NCBI GenBank assembly: GCA_029237695.1
Contig: CM055265.1
Location: 220,585,679-220,649,678 of the forward strand
Direction of reading: 5' to 3'
Source of the DNA: Conchocele bisecta
Taxonomy: Eukaryota > Mollusca > Bivalvia > Lucinida > Thyasiridae
Length of the DNA stretch: 64,000 nucleotides
The position numbers and the translations under genes were made by a program. Shown in pieces: positions 9,797-22,885 of the stretch. The notes beneath the pieces were generated by a model that saw only the letters and a program-made list of their open reading frames with translations, searched no databases and was not told the DNA's origin. Every line of letters starts with the position of its first letter. Position 1 is the stretch's first letter.

Positions 9797-10244
9797 TGAT
9801 TTCAAAATTATTTTCTCAAAAAATTCATAAATTTACTGTAGGGAGACAATTTCCTCGTTAACCAATTGTTTGGTCTTTCTGGGGTGGTGGGGGTAGTACA
9901 TAGGTGTGGAAATGATACCAACGTAGGTGGTATCATTTTGACTCCCTATATACTACTACGTCATACAACAACCTGTTCCGCGCCAACCGTCTGCCATAAT
10001 TGTAGTATATTGTATATTGTAAGAAAGGAACCGTGTGAGCAATGAATGACTTGCATTACGTATTGTGTATTGTTCATTATATGTTTTATTCGTATTATCC
10101 AGTGGATGGCAGGACAGATAATGCGATGGGTAATTTAACTTTCGGAGATCAGTTGCCTATTTCACCAACATTGTAAAGTATACATATATAGCAAAATATA
10201 CTTTGCGGGAGAAATTTTCAATTTAAGGATAAATTTATTAATTT

Positions 10245-10315
10245 TTATTATACTGAATTTATTACATTATCACAGCCATTTTGGCTGTGATAATGTAATA
10301 CATTCAGTATAATAA
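10245..10315. repeat. palindrome with arms of about 33 bp
   Basis: Arms read TTATTATACTGAAT...ATTACATTATCACAGCC and the reverse complement, with a loop ATTTT near 10280. The inner 17 bp are perfect and the outer parts have a few mismatches. It looks like a small foldback element or MITE. Confidence 0.6.
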
Positions 10316-10560
10316 TTCTGCATACTTTTAATCATCAAATATATGCAGTCGTTAGTTCTATATGAAATAATGCATTTCGGGAAAAATGAATGATTACCCC
10401 CTCAAAGTATACTTTGCTACATAAGTATGCTTTGCAATTTTGATGAAATCGGCTACTGGTTTGGCCTTCGGGTACGTCTCTGTCATTCTTGTATGTGAGG
10501 GATTAATCTGGTTATGCCCATTCTATGAGAATGCGATTATTCCTAATCCTATTACTTTTT

Positions 10561-10624
10561 GAGGAAGGGACCAAGTGACTTTGATGTGGTATTAGGGGAA
10601 GGGACCAAGTGACTTTGACGTGGT
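10561..10624. repeat. tandem direct repeat of about 33 bp, two copies
   Basis: GGAAGGGACCAAGTGACTTT followed by GATGTGGTATTAGG, then repeated with one change (GACGTGGTAT). Function unknown. Confidence 0.55.
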
Positions 10625-10825
10625 ATAGACCTGGCAGGTTATTCTAATTTCATGGCGGAATATATTTTTTATTTCGATGTAAATATTTCGTTCCGATGTT
10701 GGTATTTTCTCACCAATGCAGCAGGATACATACGGGATCGAACCCGTTGGTCCGGCTTTAAATGAACAATAAATTAAAAGATCATTTTATCCATGACGTA
10801 TTTAATCCATTCACACGTGAATGTT

Positions 10826-11230
10826 ACGGAGCCCCCCTGCAGGGGACGCAGAATTATATTTTATTAATTCGTTCCCACGAAAGAAATAACAATTCGTTCC
10901 CACAAAATAGCAACTCGTTCCCTCAATTGAACAATTCGTTCCCACGAATTAACAATTCGTTCCCTCAATTTAACAATTCGTTCTCACGAAATAACAGTTC
11001 GTTCCCACGATATAATACTTGTTATTTCGTGAGAACAGAATTATTATATCGTGGGAACAAATTGTTAATTGTTACTTTGAGGGAACAAATTGTTATTTCG
11101 TGGGAACGAATTGTTAATTCGTGGGAACGAATTGTTATATCGAGGGAAAGAATTGTTAAATGAGGGAACGAATTGTTATTTCGTGGGAACGAATTAATAA
11201 AAAAAATACATGTTCCCTGCGGGGCTCCGT
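10826..11230. mobile_element. foldback element FB-1 made of about 21-bp units
   Basis: Ends are ACGGAGCCCC...GCAGGGGAC and its inverted form. Inside, units AACAATTCGTTCCC plus a variable 7 bp (ACGAAAT, TCAATTT or ACGAATT) repeat in one orientation up to about 11020, then in the opposite orientation to 11190. The whole element can fold into one long hairpin. GAATGT left and GAATGG right could be a 6-bp target duplication. Two relatives are at 34749-35036 and 35862-36385. ORFs within it are artefacts of the repeat. Confidence 0.7.
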
Positions 11231-13667
11231 AGAATGGATACCAATCGTTTCGCTGACATGCATGATGATGTTTTCATTGCGTGCGAGATAACTAATCGCA
11301 ATGTGTACTCATAAACTGTGTACAACATTATTGAATACCGTTTAGGTGTTTCTAGTAGGGGGCCAAGCACCCATAACAATTAATTATGTTCAACCCGAGA
11401 GAGCAAAAGCAACGACTACTTTAAATCAATGCATTATATCATCCTGAACACAAATCGGCCAGTCAAATCAGGTGGGACAAGGTCATTGTTGGGGTCATTA
11501 AGTGCGCATGGGTCAAATGAGTGCAAAACTCACTCTATTTTGATAATACAATATGTACTTGCATAACATTACAGAACAATCCGATAAAGTATGTTTTATT
11601 GGTGAGTATTGTTTTATGGGGCATATGCAAAGCAAATCGGTTTGCTCGGACGTCTCTATCGTTGAGAGTATCAACATATTCAAGATGGCCGCCAAGCATC
11701 AATATTTAGCCTGAAATGTGTACTGATTTTATGCATGAAAACAAATAGGCACTTAAATCTTGATCGGAAGGATGCAGAAAAAACCTTTGGATACCATGCA
11801 TTAATTTTAAACATAGATGGAGGCTATCAAATCCATATGAATCCAAGATGGACGCCAAATATTCATCAAGATCAGGCAGCATTTATCTACACTGTGGTGG
11901 ACCATATCTTGGTACTAAGCTAGATATGAACATATTAGTTTGATTTTCATCTGAGATACGATTAAAAATATAGATCAATATTTATGCTCTTCTCAAAGAG
12001 CGTGTTTATTTCAAAACGGCCGCCATAATTTCCAAAAACTCGAAAGTTATTGAATATAATGTTTACTACTGCATTATGTTAGTCGGTGAAATCAGTAAGT
12101 TGGACACACTTGATTTTGAAAGTCATTTGTAATTTTGTTTATTCTAAATGGTCGCCTCCTTTAGGCTATTTTAATATAGTGTGGTCGTCCGACCGCATCG
12201 ACCCCCTGATTACGGACCTGTTGCAATAATAAAATGCAACATTGGTGTTCATGGTCGTGTTAAAGATAACATGATACATTTCTGGTTTAATGGCTTTAAA
12301 CGGACTATTGACAGCTCATTTCATCTGCTTGGATGGGGGGCGGGTAACTGAATATTTGCATACAATTTCCATCCAGCCCTGACATTAGACAAACCGGATC
12401 TACTGTCAAGTCTTCATCACACTATAGTAACATAGCCCCCTCTCCCTAAACGTAGTAGGATTACCACTGATCGTAATACTCTTATAACGGGGTTAGCCGG
12501 ATTCAACTCTCGCCTACAAAAAAGCTGAACATACGAATAAGGGCTCAGCCAGAGATATCGCGCTCCCCGGCAATTATCAACCCACCATTGTTAATTATAT
12601 AATAAATTACCATTCACATGCTCCCAACCTGACAATATATTTTATTTCTATCCGAATACAGGTATGAGACACGGGCATTATGTCCATTCATTCAAATGCA
12701 TGAATACGTAGATGTAATTGTAACTATGTTTCTGTTTCCTTTGACATTGTCAACATGTATTCAGAATTATGTTCCACTTGAAATCCAAGCTCGGATCTAT
12801 TGTTATCCATGAGTTGCACAAATAGTTTGTTGATAGCTCATATTACACAACTACGCAATATAGTAGCCATCTTGGTAACTAAAATGGCGGTCATAAAATA
12901 TTATTCTTATGTTGTCATCGGTGTGGCATATGCTATGTCGTTGATGACTATCCTACTTAATATAGATGTATCAGCATTGTATCCATGTTGGCGGCCATCT
13001 TTGATTTACCTTTGTTTGCCTTTGTTTGCGGCGACAGATAATTCGGTACAGTTTGGAACAAAGCCTCGCACTTTTAAAATATTACAAATATGTTTCATTT
13101 CTTTACTACTTTGTCGATCAACAGCGCCTAAAAGTTTAAGCGATACATAGCGATACATAGCGGCCATATTGAATATTCCAACATGGTCAAATAATAAGTA
13201 TATTAGATGGACTCATTCATTTTTTCAAATACCACATTCAATAATAACAAAAAAGGCAAACAACTGAAATATAAATGTGCATGAAAATGGAAATGATTCT
13301 AAAGTGCTGTCAAAACATTGTTTTGATCAATAAACATGGGAAATAAAAATTTACAGCAGACGACAAATTTCAATTCAGCATTCAGCCCAATTGCATTGTT
13401 CCAGTACTCACATTTCCGAGTTCCCGTCTACATGTAGTTGTGGATTTATGCTAGGCTGATAGCTAGTTATACGTGAACAGCACTGGTTTTTGTACACCAC
13501 AGTTATCTGATTGTTTTTTTTTCTTCATTTCATTCACCTCGGCGAATTCGTAGTGGCGAGATCTATTTATACAGCCGGTGCCGCTGCTACGTGCATATTT
13601 ACGATCAATCGCGCTGTGATAGTATTATAGTATAATAATACATGTTAAAACTGTTCTGAGAATAGAC
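11231..13667. other. non-coding interval
   Basis: No supported gene. Short motifs of the type AAGATGGCCGCC occur at 11683-11695 and about 11850. The 13500-13667 part lies directly upstream of a coding exon and includes TATTTATA at about 13565, a possible promoter. Otherwise ordinary AT-rich sequence. Confidence 0.4.
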
Positions 13668-13839
13668 ATGGATGTGTCAGACACGAACAGTGTTTCAGAA
13701 GTTATCCAGGGACATACTAACTACAGTATTCCGGAGCTGATAAAAAAAAAACGGAAAGGAAAAGAACAACTGACGAAAGACGAACTGGAATATTTTGTGA
13801 ATAGAGTGGTTGACGAAACTACGCAGGGCGCACAACTAG
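13668..13839 (+). CDS. TYMP: thymidine phosphorylase, first coding exon (partial gene)
   Basis: ATG at 13668 opens 57 codons, then G and a GTACGT splice donor at 13840. The peptide has IPELIKKKRKGKEQLTKDEL followed by EYFVNRVVDETTQGAQLG. This matches the N-terminal helices of thymidine/pyrimidine-nucleoside phosphorylases (ELI..KR.G..L...EI..FV......AQ.GA). The enzyme splits thymidine with phosphate to thymine and deoxyribose-1-phosphate in the nucleotide salvage pathway. The first 18 residues are unstructured. I could not find the next exon (expected to start AMLMAI) in the window, so the intron is long or the exon is an isolated duplicate. Confidence 0.6.
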
Positions 13840-14844
13840 GTACGTAACTCTTTGCATGCTAGCGGCCAAAATATACGCCAAACGAATTAGGAGTATATGT
13901 CTCTCTGTAAATATGTCTTGAAATTTCATTAGAATTGTGTCCTCCTCCGGACACAATTCTAATGAAATTCCAAGACATATTCATGACATTTATAAGGAGA
14001 AATAAAAGAAAATATAATGAATTGTCATCTGCTATATTTTAAATATGTATAGCCCACAAATTTCCCAGCATGCAAAGAGTAAAATAAAACGTACATACGT
14101 CTGAACCTTTCATGTAGTCCTTTTAAAATTGTTACAATGCTAATAAAGTGAAGGGGTTAGTGGAAGACGGGGGCTAAGTCATGAGGGATATGAGGACTTA
14201 GCCCCCTCCTTGCACTGACACTTCAATTGACCAAAGATAGGCTTTTTGTTATGTTATGATCTAAAATGTTCTGATAACAACATGTATTAATTACAGCTAT
14301 GTAATCCTTCCAACTAGTAGTGTATTCTGTTATGTCATTATTTTAGGGTTTGTGAATGTTTTTGCTACATTGTTTGAACCAAGTTTTTTTTACATCTATA
14401 GACCACATACAACAAAACTGTGGTTGGTTCCATTTTTTTCCATAAGCCATATGGACGCCATCTTAAAATTCAAAATGGCAGCCATTGAAATTTATATTTT
14501 GAGATAAAAGTCATTATGTGTGGTGCTTTTACAGAGAACAACACATTATTATAGACAAGAAATATTGGAAGAATGAGTTCAATACATTTTGAGATATCAG
14601 CCATTTTGGTTTTCAAATTGGCCGCCATTTCAAAATTGGAAATAAAGTATTGATTTGACATTTTTGAATGTCGTGGTAATAATTTGTATTTTCCTTCTGG
14701 TTATACTCGTATTTCTTTGAACACAGCCTGCTGAAATTATTGCTAACTGGTATTGTGCTACGAGTAATCTTTATCTTCAAAATGGCCACCGACACTAAGT
14801 GTGTTATGTACATCGCCACATCATTGATTTGTTACACATTCTAG
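13840..14844. other. putative TYMP intron 1 start, with two hairpins
   Basis: Contains the hairpin at 13911-13980 and a second at about 14183-14214 (GGGGGCTAAGTC...GACTTAGCCCCC). Inverted pairs of ATGGC(A/G)GCC-like motifs occur at 14452-14485 and 14600-14632. No coding exon seen. Confidence 0.4.
13911..13980. repeat. hairpin, 32-bp arms
   Basis: ATATGTCTTGAAATTTCATT...GTGTCC pairs with its reverse complement across a 6-bp loop, with one mismatch. Likely a miniature foldback insertion in the intron. Confidence 0.65.
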
Positions 14845-17372
14845 TGTCAAGGTCATTACCAAGGTCAGGAATGATCGAGACAAATTGTCTCCCCTATTAT
14901 AATATGAACCAAGTATACTTCAATTGTTATGACGTTATTGCCAATATATCTTGATCTGACGAACGAAAAGTGGTAACAATGCAGTTGAAGTGTAAGGGGT
15001 AGGCTAGAGTAGACAAGTACACGTAGTCACTTAACCACGTATAATGTACACTATATTACATGGGGAACACACAGGAATACATGATACATTGATATGCGAA
15101 CATCACTGTACTTTGCATGATACTATTCAATTACTACAAGGTTGTAAGCCAATTGACTGTTATACTTTAACGCAACTTAAAAGCTATAGACGAATAACCT
15201 CGGTATGTGGTATCTCAATGGTCCCGTAGTGGACAATAGTATGAATGCACAAGTACTTTGATGATCGCTAATCAAATTGAAATAACATACAAGTATAACA
15301 TGGCAGAACGAACATTGGAGGACAAATGACAATCATCTGAGCTACCCCAGGGCTGGCGTATCTCAATAGATAGTGGTAATAACTGAGTATCAAGGTCCCA
15401 AGGTCTACCTCACCCGCAGTATGAGGTCTAGTCAACAATATGGCTATAATCCAACTTCAAGTGGATTTATCCATAAACAATATATGTAGTCTTACTACAA
15501 TACTTTAGCCATGATATGTCATGATAGGAGTATTACCATACACTATCAAAGTATACATATGTATTGCCTATGCAATATATTTCCAAAGTATGAATGTCAA
15601 AGTCACAACCGGATGTGGTTACATCACATGATAGTCAATAACGATAATGTTCCGGAAGCTGGTACCGGAAGTAAAGTTCCACAGGTAGTATTATTTCCGG
15701 AAATGGTGGACCAGATGTAAAGTTCCTATGGTATCACTCGTCTGTAGCAACCCAGATGTGGTGGACCGGATGTAAAGTATCCATGGTGAATCAATGGGTT
15801 GTAATACCGGAAGTGGTAGACCGGATGTGAAGTTCCGATATAATACAAATGGCGATTATCACGTTGGCTAAGACGCCGGGAAAAGTTTCACTTAGGTGAC
15901 ATTCAACTCGGTGGTAGTATAATGATATGATATGTGTGTATGGCGTTTCACTTCACTAAACTATGGCTGTGACTGTCTGCTGAACGCGATGTAGCTATCA
16001 CACACTGCTCTATACAGGCCTGTACCCGGAGCTGCTACACACACTGCGCCAGACAGACATACGGACACTCGGACGACCTTGTACTCTGCACTGACTGGGG
16101 TCTGCCCTCAACGAGTGGACCAAAACGTCCGATGTGGGTCGCTGGAGCGATCTCAAGAGGCTACACAAATGAAATGAGTCTCCAATTACTGGACGAATAC
16201 GCACAGACAGACATACAGGATGCACAACGGACTAAAACGGGAATCGAACAACGGCAAATCACAGCTGAAATAAAATGTTGTAGGTACATACCAAAATCCT
16301 CCGTGTCACTGGTGAATACAGTACTATCCTTCTGTTACCAGAAAATATGTGTCCCACCAACACATAGCGAGACATCGCTTATATACGCGCCAGTGAAACC
16401 ATGCACGGAAAAATGAATATGCCTACCCCTCGTTCGACATCTCACATAAATATTACAAAACCATGGCTTTTGCCATTTCACCCGTGGGTTATATTTGGCA
16501 TAAATATATGTTCCCACGCCATAAATTCAACCAAACTAGTGTACAGCCCTCGTGGAATAAATACCATCCAACATGGTATATCCCACACTACCCTAAATCT
16601 GCACACTATAGACCCAGATCTCATAATCCGAAATCTACTCGACTGGTCTCGACAATGCGAAGGTCGCTTTTTGGCCCCGCCAAACCCGTCCATATCGGTC
16701 ATACGGCTATACACTCAAATGAGAGTGTAGCACATACTAAACTCAAATATCGTGGTAATTTACGGAAATATCACGACACAAAGCATCACCAGTATGGGAT
16801 CTGATATATCCGTGTTGGCCAGTACCAGGCTATGCTGAAACACTAACCCGTAGCATACATAACAGGGCAGACCATGGTATGGTCTGCGCTATATACTGGC
16901 TTCACCTACAGAAGGTCCCTTATCTGGTGAACAACTGACACGCGGACAAACTCGGCTGGCACGGATAGTGGACATCCGTAATACTAAAAGGGGTATTTTC
17001 CCTAGCGAAACCAGCACACGCAGTCAACGAGTTCTCTACCACACACATGCATAGTTTGTGGCAAATATGGCGTGACATCAGTAAAACATTGCTCATAAAA
17101 TGGACGTGTATTCAAATCCGCAAAAAGTACACGCATAAACGTATTTCCACAAATACAACATAAGCCCCGTTATTACACGCACATTGTACATGGCAAATGT
17201 ACATGCTAAATCACAGGTATGTAAACATCACAGGTGTGTGAAATCACAGGTATGTGGAATCACAAGTATGTGAAATCAATAATACGCACAACAATACAAC
17301 ACAGTACCACACATCACAAATATACAATTATACGGAATCCAGAATGTACAAGAATTCACGTGTCACGCGACA
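14845..17372. repeat. 2.5-kb dispersed repeat, copy R1
   Basis: Collinear and nearly identical with 60089-62602, starting TGTCAAGGTCATTACC and ending CACGTGTCACGCGACA. Inside are imperfect copies of CCGGAAGTGGTAGACCGGATGT (15650-15840) and short tandems of ATCACAGGTATGTG (17210-17275). Small ORFs in both copies (16401-16730 here, 61638-62036 there) are not convincingly coding. Left end TC and a nearby CTAG at 17374 recall Helitron ends, but no Rep/helicase is present and the flanks do not confirm it. Non-autonomous element or segmental duplication. Confidence 0.7.
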
Positions 17373-20300
17373 TCTAGTATTTCTGTGGCTGTAGTTATGT
17401 TCTTTAAAATTATATTGTGATTGGAACGTGTGTGCTGGCTTGAAAACATATATATATAAAACATATAACAAAACAGAAGTTAGTTCCATTTCATAAGAAC
17501 CGCATGGCGGCCAATTTGCATTTTAAAATGGCCACCATCGATGTTAAGTTATATGTAACGTCAACGTCATTACATGTGGTGTTTTTTCCTTATTATTATT
17601 ATGGAGAAGAAATATTGGCATAATTATTTCAGCATATTTTAAAATGGCGGCCATTTTATTTTTAAAATAGCCTCCATTTAGACTTGACAATATAATATTT
17701 AGTATACATGTTTAATGCAGTGCTGATATTTTTATGTTTATTCTGCTTATACTCATAATACAATTAACACAAACTGTTGAGATTATTGCTAACTACTACT
17801 GTGGTACCAGACACCATTCTCTTCAAAATGGCGGCTGGATATAAGGGTGTCACATACATTGACACTTCAAGAATTTATATCTATTACGTAGTAATGTATT
17901 ACGTATTTACGTGTATTACGTATTACGTATTGTTGTGGCTAATAGTTATGTTTCTTCAAATGATATCTTGGTCAGCACATGTGTTTTCCTTTAAAATAAG
18001 AAGATGAAACTATGGCAAATCATCCCTTTTATCCCATAAAGTGTATATTATGGTATTGTATATTGCATTGCAATGGTAAATACTCATATTCTCCATTGAT
18101 TCATGAGAAAGCGTCTATTACGGCGATATGATGCACCATATGCACTCTTTAAGATCTGGTATTGCGTTAGCAGACTGCAACTGGTATTAACAGTTTGCTG
18201 TCTTTATGGAGTCCAACTTGGTCGCCAGTGTTTAGATCTTTTAATTTGAAAGCTGCTTTTATCATAATGTTTCTTGCTCTGTTGATGACTGAATATGATC
18301 TTGTCACACATCGAAACTTGTATTGACAATACCTGCTCACACATGATCAGTAACCTATATAGAAGCCGCTTTCCCATCAATAACTGTGCAGGTGACCATC
18401 CCTTGCCGGTTATGTGAGTTTCAATATTTTACTATACCTATATTCACCTTTTGTTTTTACGAAACTGTGTTTCACAATGATTGCTGTTCGCTCAGCTAAG
18501 CCACTGAACCTTGGCTACATAGAGCACGAGACATTAAGTAAATCCCATTCTTTTGAAAAATCAGCAAATTCCTCGTAGGCAAATTGCAGACTTCGTCTGA
18601 CATATGTGTACTTCGTACACTATGCTTATAGTAAGTCCCTTTCAACTGTCCAATGGCCATTTTGGATTTCATGCTGTGTGACTGTTGTTGTTAACAGTTA
18701 CCAGAAATTCCTTTTCATTCCATGTGGAAATGTTTGTAGCAACAGTTTGTCATGGGTGGCCTGGTACTCAGTGTGATATCAGAGTTTCTTTGGCATTTCA
18801 GTTTCTATCTTCAATTGAACATCTGCCTACCATTTTACCAGAACATAATATCATGCGCTCGTCTAAGTCTGAATGTCGAGATGGCCATTGTGCACGGCTT
18901 GCAACATTTTGGACTCGAGAAGAGTCAGAATTATGTGTTCAGATCCTTTCAGTTTATCTCTGTAATCCCATAACGCCACTTTCTTCTGTGGACATTGTGT
19001 TCTGAAACTGTGTTATCCCTTTATGCTCGTTTTTCTAGCAGAATCAAGTGTGCATCTTGCTCAGTAAAGTTTGCAATTTCTTGCAACTCGTGATCACGGA
19101 CATGTAAGTTCGCGAATACTACATGTACCTGTGAATTCATACCCTTAATAAAGTAAGAATATATGTATGTTACTGGCCTGTGGGATAGCGTATCAGTAAC
19201 TAGTATGTTTTTTGCCAGAAACGTATTTCATTGACAATGCCATATTGATTCAGCAGCAGTAAAATATCTTGTAATCTGTGACGACATGAATATACTATTT
19301 ATTTCATAGATATGAGAGGCAAGTGATCTTGCTCCACTTGAACAGACAGTCCGTACACATAACGAAATCGTTTCCAGCCAAATAGCATGCCTCATTATTC
19401 ATGTTCAATCAGAGCATATTAGCTTTCTGCGATAATCAAAGATGATATGGAAACATTAGCCATTGACTTGCCTTTGTGGCACAGCATAATGCAGACCTAG
19501 ATGCGTATGTCTACAGTGTCTCTGGCTTTGTCAAGTCATAATATGACAACTACAACAAGTGAAATGCAATTTGGACCATCAAGACACTGATCACTTTCAT
19601 ATTGACACAGGAGTTGTGATATGCTAAGGCCATATGGTAATCGTAAATAATAATAATGACCATGGAACAATAGTGCCTTTTCAACTTGGCCATTTTTCTT
19701 CAGTTGTCTACATACAATTCTGTAGTATGTATATAGTGTATTCAACCTCTCTAACAGTGATTTGGCAATCAATCTGACATTTTACATATGTCGTCTACAC
19801 ATACTGAACATGTGCACATTGCCGGAAAAGTCATTTAATCACACAAATACTGCCTTTACGACAGATCTTCGACACTTTCCTGCATACAAATTTGCATAGG
19901 GTATATATTTTGTGTAAACAACTCCTTTGACAGCATTTCTAGTTTGCCTGTGCCAGCACTGCCTTTCATGAACAACAACAATATGGAGACTCTAATGCAG
20001 ATGGTGATGAAACTTATTGAAAACACTGCATACACACAGTGGCAATTTTGAAATATAGCATGTTTGTCATAAACAGTGACTTGAAATTGACTTTATTCAT
20101 ACTAATTTCATTTCAATAATGATTATATTCTGGGAACAAATCAGTCCAAACGATTTGTGCATGATTATATCCGAATTGTATGATGTTAACGGCAGCCATT
20201 TTGAAAATTAGAATACAACAGAAACAACTAATGTTTTATTTGATGGTGAAGACGCAATAAATATTATTTACAGAGAGGCCATTTTTAAAACAAACTGTCC

Positions 20301-20440
20301 GCCAAACCAGTCATCAGAAAAAGCGGAACCAACCCCCGTTTCATTAATTGAAGTATGTAGATGGCATAACATAAAACAAACATTCTGTCTGCATTATAAA
20401 TGTAGATATGAATATTAAAATATAGTGTATAAGATTTCAG
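17373..20440. other. non-coding interval with ATGGCGGCC-type motifs
   Basis: No supported gene. ATGGCGGCC and AAAATGGC motifs, often in inverted pairs, occur at 17505-17545, 17640-17665 and 17826-17838. 18240-20440 shows nothing recognisable. Confidence 0.35.
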
Positions 20441-20640
20441 GGCGGCCATTTTTAAATCTAAGATGGCCGCCATGGGGGTTGTTAAACATGAAAATAACAC
20501 TGGTGTTGTTGTTTGTGGTCAAAAGATGACCATCACCAAAAAACGAATCAATATTCTACCTGTATTAGAAGTGTATATATAATGAATATAGCATTTCAGG
20601 GCGGCCATTTTGAAATCGAAGATGGCGGCCAAAGGATTTG
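20441..20640. repeat. paired GGCGGCCATTTT / AAGATGGCGGCC modules
   Basis: Two modules (20441-20475 and 20600-20636) each hold GGCGGCCATTTT followed 10-15 bp later by AAGATGG(C/A)CGGCC-like sequence in the opposite sense. A third very similar module, with shared downstream sequence (GTTCTTCGTGCTCT...GATGACAAAAAAACAT), is at 25737-25840. This indicates a dispersed repeat family. The motif resembles the YY1 site AAnATGGCGGC. Confidence 0.5.
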
Positions 20641-20771
20641 TTGAACAAAATGGAACCAACCAAAGGTTTGTTCTTCGTGCTCTGAGGATGACAAAAAAAC
20701 ATCGTTTACAAGAAAATAGAAAAAAATATATATTTGCTAATATTTTCTTTCTATTTTCTTTATTACTAATG

Positions 20772-20848
20772 AAAAGTGTATGTTGTTACCACTCAGTTGA
20801 ACCGTCTCGGCGAGCCGGTTTAACTGAGTGGTGACGACATACACTTTT
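20772..20848. repeat. hairpin, 32-bp arms
   Basis: AAAAGTGTATGTTGTTACCA...GAACC pairs with GGTTTAACTGAG...CACTTTT around a CG-rich loop, with few mismatches. Miniature foldback element. Confidence 0.6.
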
Positions 20849-22885
20849 CTTCTGGGGTAGCAGGGGCACCACTAAAATCGCCGGACCAATCTTATGATGT
20901 TTCCGGCGCCCAAGCACGTGTGTGTGTTTTTTAGGTATGTATTATTATAGCAATGAAGGAGCATTATGCCACTGGATTAAATGCATCAACGACCAGGGCA
21001 GCCTCCGATCGGCTCGACATGCTGTCTGATCGGAGTCTACAGTGTTCGTTAAATGATTTGTAACTAACACATGATACTTTGTTGTACATATTAGATATGA
21101 GAATAGTTAACTGAAGCATCCATCCCACCACAGAAGCCCGATCACCGTTCTGCATCACATGTTAGGAAGATGTATGTGTATGTTACATGTACGTGTTCCT
21201 ACCAGCTTCGGTATCACCTTGTTGTTGTTCTACTATTCTCAGTCTTCTTTCTCTCAGTCAAACGTCTTTGCTGTTTGAATGTCACTATTATAGGTGCATG
21301 CACTTTGTTGAGAAGATTTGTGAACATACATAGTATCTGGTGTTGTTGGATGAGGTGGTAATTGTTGATACCTTTCACATCGCAGATGTAATTAATAAGC
21401 CGAATGGGTAATGATTTAACTTCCTGGAAGGCTGCTATAGGTAAATTTAATTGTAGCACACAGTCGATCGATAGTGCTTGCGTTTACAATATAAATTAAC
21501 ATTTTATTATATAATACTGAATGTGTTAACGGATATAGGTATCACTCGACAACCATATCCAACTTTCATCGTACCTGGACAAAATTAATAGTGACCACAT
21601 GATTAATTTCAGCTGACCAATACGTGGTGATCAGTCGGCAATTTCCGTGATATCGGCTTTTTGCGTAATCTCTCGGAAATCTACAGGTGTCACGTGATGT
21701 ACGCAATTTTATCGATAATAATTATGTAAATCGATAATCCATGTACATGTAGTGTGGCGATTCCACCATTGACCACTGTGATATTTTAATTAACGTGTCA
21801 GGCTAACATGTATCTCACTTCCCGAACATTTTTATTTTATTGAAAATGACATTTATGACCACGTGAAAATGATTTCCAAAGTTAAATATGTTTTCTGTAA
21901 ATGACATCGCAAATATTTTATACCAAATGTGGAATTAAATATTCTTGCTTTGTTGTGAAAATGTTAATGGAGGTTTGATCGACGCCGGATACGCACTACT
22001 TATAGCACGGTTCGTCCGTCTGTACGTGGAGATAATCCGCGAGTTTTAGCGAGCGGATTATCAACCGTACAGGCGGTCAAGCGTGCTCTAAATAGTTTAT
22101 TCCACCCGTTCCATGCCTGGTTTTCCAAATAATCCAGGAAATCGTGTGATGTGGGGTAATTTATACGTATATCTTACATGACATGTAAACGGTTGGAGAA
22201 GTCAGATACATGTAGGCACAGAGAAGTTAATTTGACCGTGCATGAGAAAATTGTTCGAAGATCTATTGGAATTGTTGCTGGAGTGCATATACGGGGGGGG
22301 GGGGGCATTTCTCATTTTTGGACTCGCGGATAGAGGTGTCGTTTACTACCATCTGCCTGGGACGTGAGCTATATATATATATATATATTTCACGGTCGAG
22401 ACGGGATTAAAACCTGTGACGGTAACGACACAGCGTCTAATGCACAAGTTCCAATCCCGGCTCGACAGTGAAAGCAATTATTATAGAAATGGGGCCCGTT
22501 TAACCAGGAAATTAATTATGAAATAAAAACAAACACATTTGAAATGTATTGATGCAATTATTTTTTATGTTTATTTTCATCAACAAGAATAAAATACATG
22601 GGAATGTATATGCGAAAATGAGTTTGAAATTACTAAATATTTATTTCATAAATTAGATGAAATCCAATGTAGACGAAAATTTCAGCGCAAATTTCGCATT
22701 TGTGATGCAATTGTGGTCAACATTTGGCAAACATGTATCCAATTTGTATAATGATGTTGGAATTGAACAGTTTACATCATTATCATGTTCGGGGAGTGTG
22801 TTACAGGATCAGGAGCTATGCTGGTTAAACAAATTTGGGTCACTTGTCTTGTGGTGCGGTGTCACATAATATTGACATTAAATAC
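20849..22885. other. non-coding interval
   Basis: No supported gene. It holds a short GATCGG...CTGATCGGAGTC hairpin (20994-21045), a large imperfect inverted repeat (21998-22088, GGATAATCCGC-type arms), a G-run (about 22289-22302), a (TA)n tract (22371-22387) and a tRNA/SINE-like inverted piece (22387-22474). Confidence 0.35.

Larger units (their letters stand above)
9797..10825. other. non-coding interval with short repeats
   Basis: No gene is seen. It holds an inverted repeat AATGATACCA...TGGTATCATT (9913-9941), the palindrome at 10245-10315, a direct repeat at 10561-10624 and a tRNA-like B-box (complement of GGTTCGATCCC) near 10735. The right end of Polinton A is presumably here but no terminal repeat was identified. 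Confidence 0.4.

Noticed and set aside
9797..10825. Terminal inverted repeat of Polinton A
   Set aside because: I found local inverted repeats but no matching partner near 2067, so the ends remain undefined.
10850..11200. CRISPR-like array of about 21-bp repeats
   Set aside because: Units reverse orientation at the centre, the 'spacers' are only 7 bp and come from three variants, there are no cas genes, and the DNA is eukaryotic. It is a foldback element.
16010..16804. Protein genes in the 2.5-kb repeat
   Set aside because: Several overlapping frames, no recognisable domain, frames not consistently kept between R1 and R2.
22387..22474. tRNA gene
   Set aside because: B-box-like words are present on both strands but no complete cloverleaf or A-box spacing; more like a small inverted repeat or SINE relic.
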